Origin: Actinomycetota bacterium
Lineage (GTDB): Bacteria > Actinomycetota > Actinomycetes > Nanopelagicales > Nanopelagicaceae
DNA: 7,045 nt
Assembly (NCBI GenBank): GCA_029978425.1
Contig: JAPOJL010000029.1
Location: 1-7,045, forward strand
Direction of reading: 5' to 3'
In this document: piece after piece, positions 6,019-7,045 of the stretch
Position numbering within the stretch: the stretch's first letter is position 1
Layout: every line of letters starts with the position of its first letter
Notes under the pieces: model-generated
Told to the model about the DNA's origin: nothing
Database searches by the model: none
The model's input: only the letters and a program-made list of their open reading frames with translations
Translations under genes and position numbers: made by a program

Positions 6019-6078
6019 CGTAGTAACCTTGAGCCTTCAAGCCAAATCTCCGCTGCAAAGCATTGAAGTTAGGAAGCT
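6019..6078. promoter_or_regulatory. Divergent control region between DrrAB-type exporter and DHA2 transporter, with inverted TTGAAG/CTTCAA repeats
   Basis: This 60-base gap must hold at least part of the promoters for both export systems. It contains CTTGA-GCCT-TCAAG (6028-6041) and a more distant pair CTTCAA (6035-6040) and TTGAAG (6063-6068), giving related half-sites on both strands. These could be operator half-sites for a regulator encoded elsewhere, but they are short and may be chance. No convincing -10/-35 pair is seen. Confidence 0.35.
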
Positions 6079-7045
6079 ATGTTCGGTCGCCAGAAAGTTG
6101 ATCACTCTAAGCCGCTCACGCATCGAGAGATTCTCATCATCATGAGCAGCCTCATGACCGGAATGCTTCTTGCTGCACTTGATCAAACAATTGTTTCGAC
6201 CGCATTAAAGAGCATTGTTGAAGATTTCAATGGCCTTAATCATTACTCATGGGTAGTCACTGCCTATCTATTAACATCGACCGCATCTACTCCGCTGTAC
6301 GGAAAAATCTCTGACTTATATGGTCGACGTCCGGTCTATCAATTTTCAATCATCATATTCTTAATTGGATCATTCCTAGCTGGCGCTTCGAACTCCATGG
6401 AACAACTGATTGCATTTCGTGCACTTCAAGGTTTAGGTGCGGGTGGCCTGATGGGACTCACCTTTGTGATCGTTGGAGATTTGGTCTCGCCGCGCGATCG
6501 CGGTAAATACCAGGGGCTTTTCGGCGCTGTCTGGGGCGTTTCATCGGTTGCTGGTCCGTTGCTCGGGGGTTTCTTCTCAGATAACGACACAATCCTTGGA
6601 ATCACAGGGTGGCGTTGGATCTTTTACATCAATCTACCTTTCGGATTACTGGCTATGGCTGTGACAGCTATGGTTCTGCACATCCCTAAAGTTAAGCGCG
6701 AACATAAAATTGATTATCTCGGAGCGTTCTTACTTGTTGCTGCCGTTACCTCATTACTCATCGGACTTTCCGTACTTGGACCAGAAAATGGTTGGACTGA
6801 GAGCCGTACTCTCATGGCAATCATCGGTGGATTAGTGATTGCCGCGCTCTTTGTAGTGTGGGAAGGAAAGGCTGTCGAGCCAATTCTGCCTCTCGCGCTC
6901 TTTAAGAATCGCACCTTCACTCTCACTTCCATCATCGGATTCATCATCGGCGCTGGAATGTTCGGTGCAATCATCATGCTTCCTCTTTATCTCCAAATCA
7001 TTCAAGGAAACTCTGCTACCTCTGCAGGATTGAAATTGATTCCAC
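6079..7045 (+). CDS. DHA2 family MFS drug:H+ antiporter (EmrB/QacA type), C-terminus cut by window end
   Basis: Major facilitator of the 14-helix DHA2 group, which exports hydrophobic compounds in exchange for protons. The visible 322 residues include: helix 1 with LDQTIVSTAL (Asp35 and the DxTIV motif of DHA2); motif A GKISDLYGRRP (75-85); motif B RALQGLGAGG (114-123); and motif C around GVSSVAGPLLGG (153-164), the antiporter motif. Further helices follow, up to the typical PLYLQIIQGNSATSAGLKLIP segment. About 150-200 residues should be missing beyond the window. AGGA lies four bases before the ATG, supporting this start. It diverges from a DrrAB-type exporter, suggesting a small multidrug or lipid export locus; the substrate is unknown. 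A few DHA2 relatives in Actinobacteria export lipoglycans rather than drugs. Confidence 0.95.
   Translation, partial: MFGRQKVDHSKPLTHREILIIMSSLMTGMLLAALDQTIVSTALKSIVEDFNGLNHYSWVVTAYLLTSTASTPLYGKISDLYGRRPVYQFSIIIFLIGSFLAGASNSMEQLIAFRALQGLGAGGLMGLTFVIVGDLVSPRDRGKYQGLFGAVWGVSSVAGPLLGGFFSDNDTILGITGWRWIFYINLPFGLLAMAVTAMVLHIPKVKREHKIDYLGAFLLVAAVTSLLIGLSVLGPENGWTESRTLMAIIGGLVIAALFVVWEGKAVEPILPLALFKNRTFTLTSIIGFIIGAGMFGAIIMLPLYLQIIQGNSATSAGLKLIP

Noticed and set aside
6714..6977. 87-codon minus-strand frame within the DHA2 gene
   Set aside because: Antisense shadow of transporter helices; no ribosome binding site or motif.
4217..7045. Antibiotic biosynthesis or self-resistance cluster suggested by DrrAB plus an MFS exporter
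   Set aside because: No biosynthetic, tailoring or regulatory genes are in the window, and the neighbours are housekeeping; general export is enough to explain the genes.

Overview
The window looks like a chromosomal segment of an actinobacterium with a G+C content near or somewhat below one half. Diagnostic content includes a DUF4307 membrane protein followed by greA (a typical actinobacterial pair), a PIN-PhoH ATPase, a polyprenyl transferase of the mycobacterial short-chain (Rv1086-like) type, DUF3817, and a GreA with the actinobacterial 'KENGGYH' form of its coiled-coil tip. The moderate G+C and tight packing fit small-genome aquatic Actinobacteria such as the acI/Nanopelagicales group, but that placement is inference.

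Layout. (1) Positions 1-3281, minus strand: a tightly packed cluster read in the order small single-span membrane protein, SURF1 (cytochrome oxidase assembly), DUF3817 membrane protein, isoprenyl transferase. Successive genes overlap by 14, 4 and 4 bases. After a 131-base gap with a perfect 20-base palindrome comes phoH, whose C-terminus runs off the window start. (2) Positions 3296-4210, plus strand: DUF4307 protein then greA. The two clusters diverge from a gap of only 14 bases, which carries two overlapping extended -10 elements, each at the distance expected for a leaderless ATG. (3) Positions 4217-6018, minus strand: a DrrA/DrrB-type ABC exporter (ATPase then permease, ATGA overlap), convergent with greA across 6 bases. 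(4) From 6079, plus strand: a DHA2-type (EmrB/QacA) drug:H+ antiporter, divergent from the ABC exporter and cut by the window end.

Functionally the left half is housekeeping: RNA metabolism (PhoH, GreA), polyprenyl lipid synthesis and respiratory oxidase assembly. The right half is a divergent pair of export systems, one ATP-driven and one proton-driven, sharing a 60-base control region with no regulator gene in view. No mobile element, CRISPR array, tRNA/rRNA or clearly new system is visible. The best leads are the divergent leaderless promoter pair, the palindrome and the overlapping open frame just upstream of phoH, and the apparent absence of mca beside the DUF4307-greA pair. There is no gene-free stretch longer than 300 bases.
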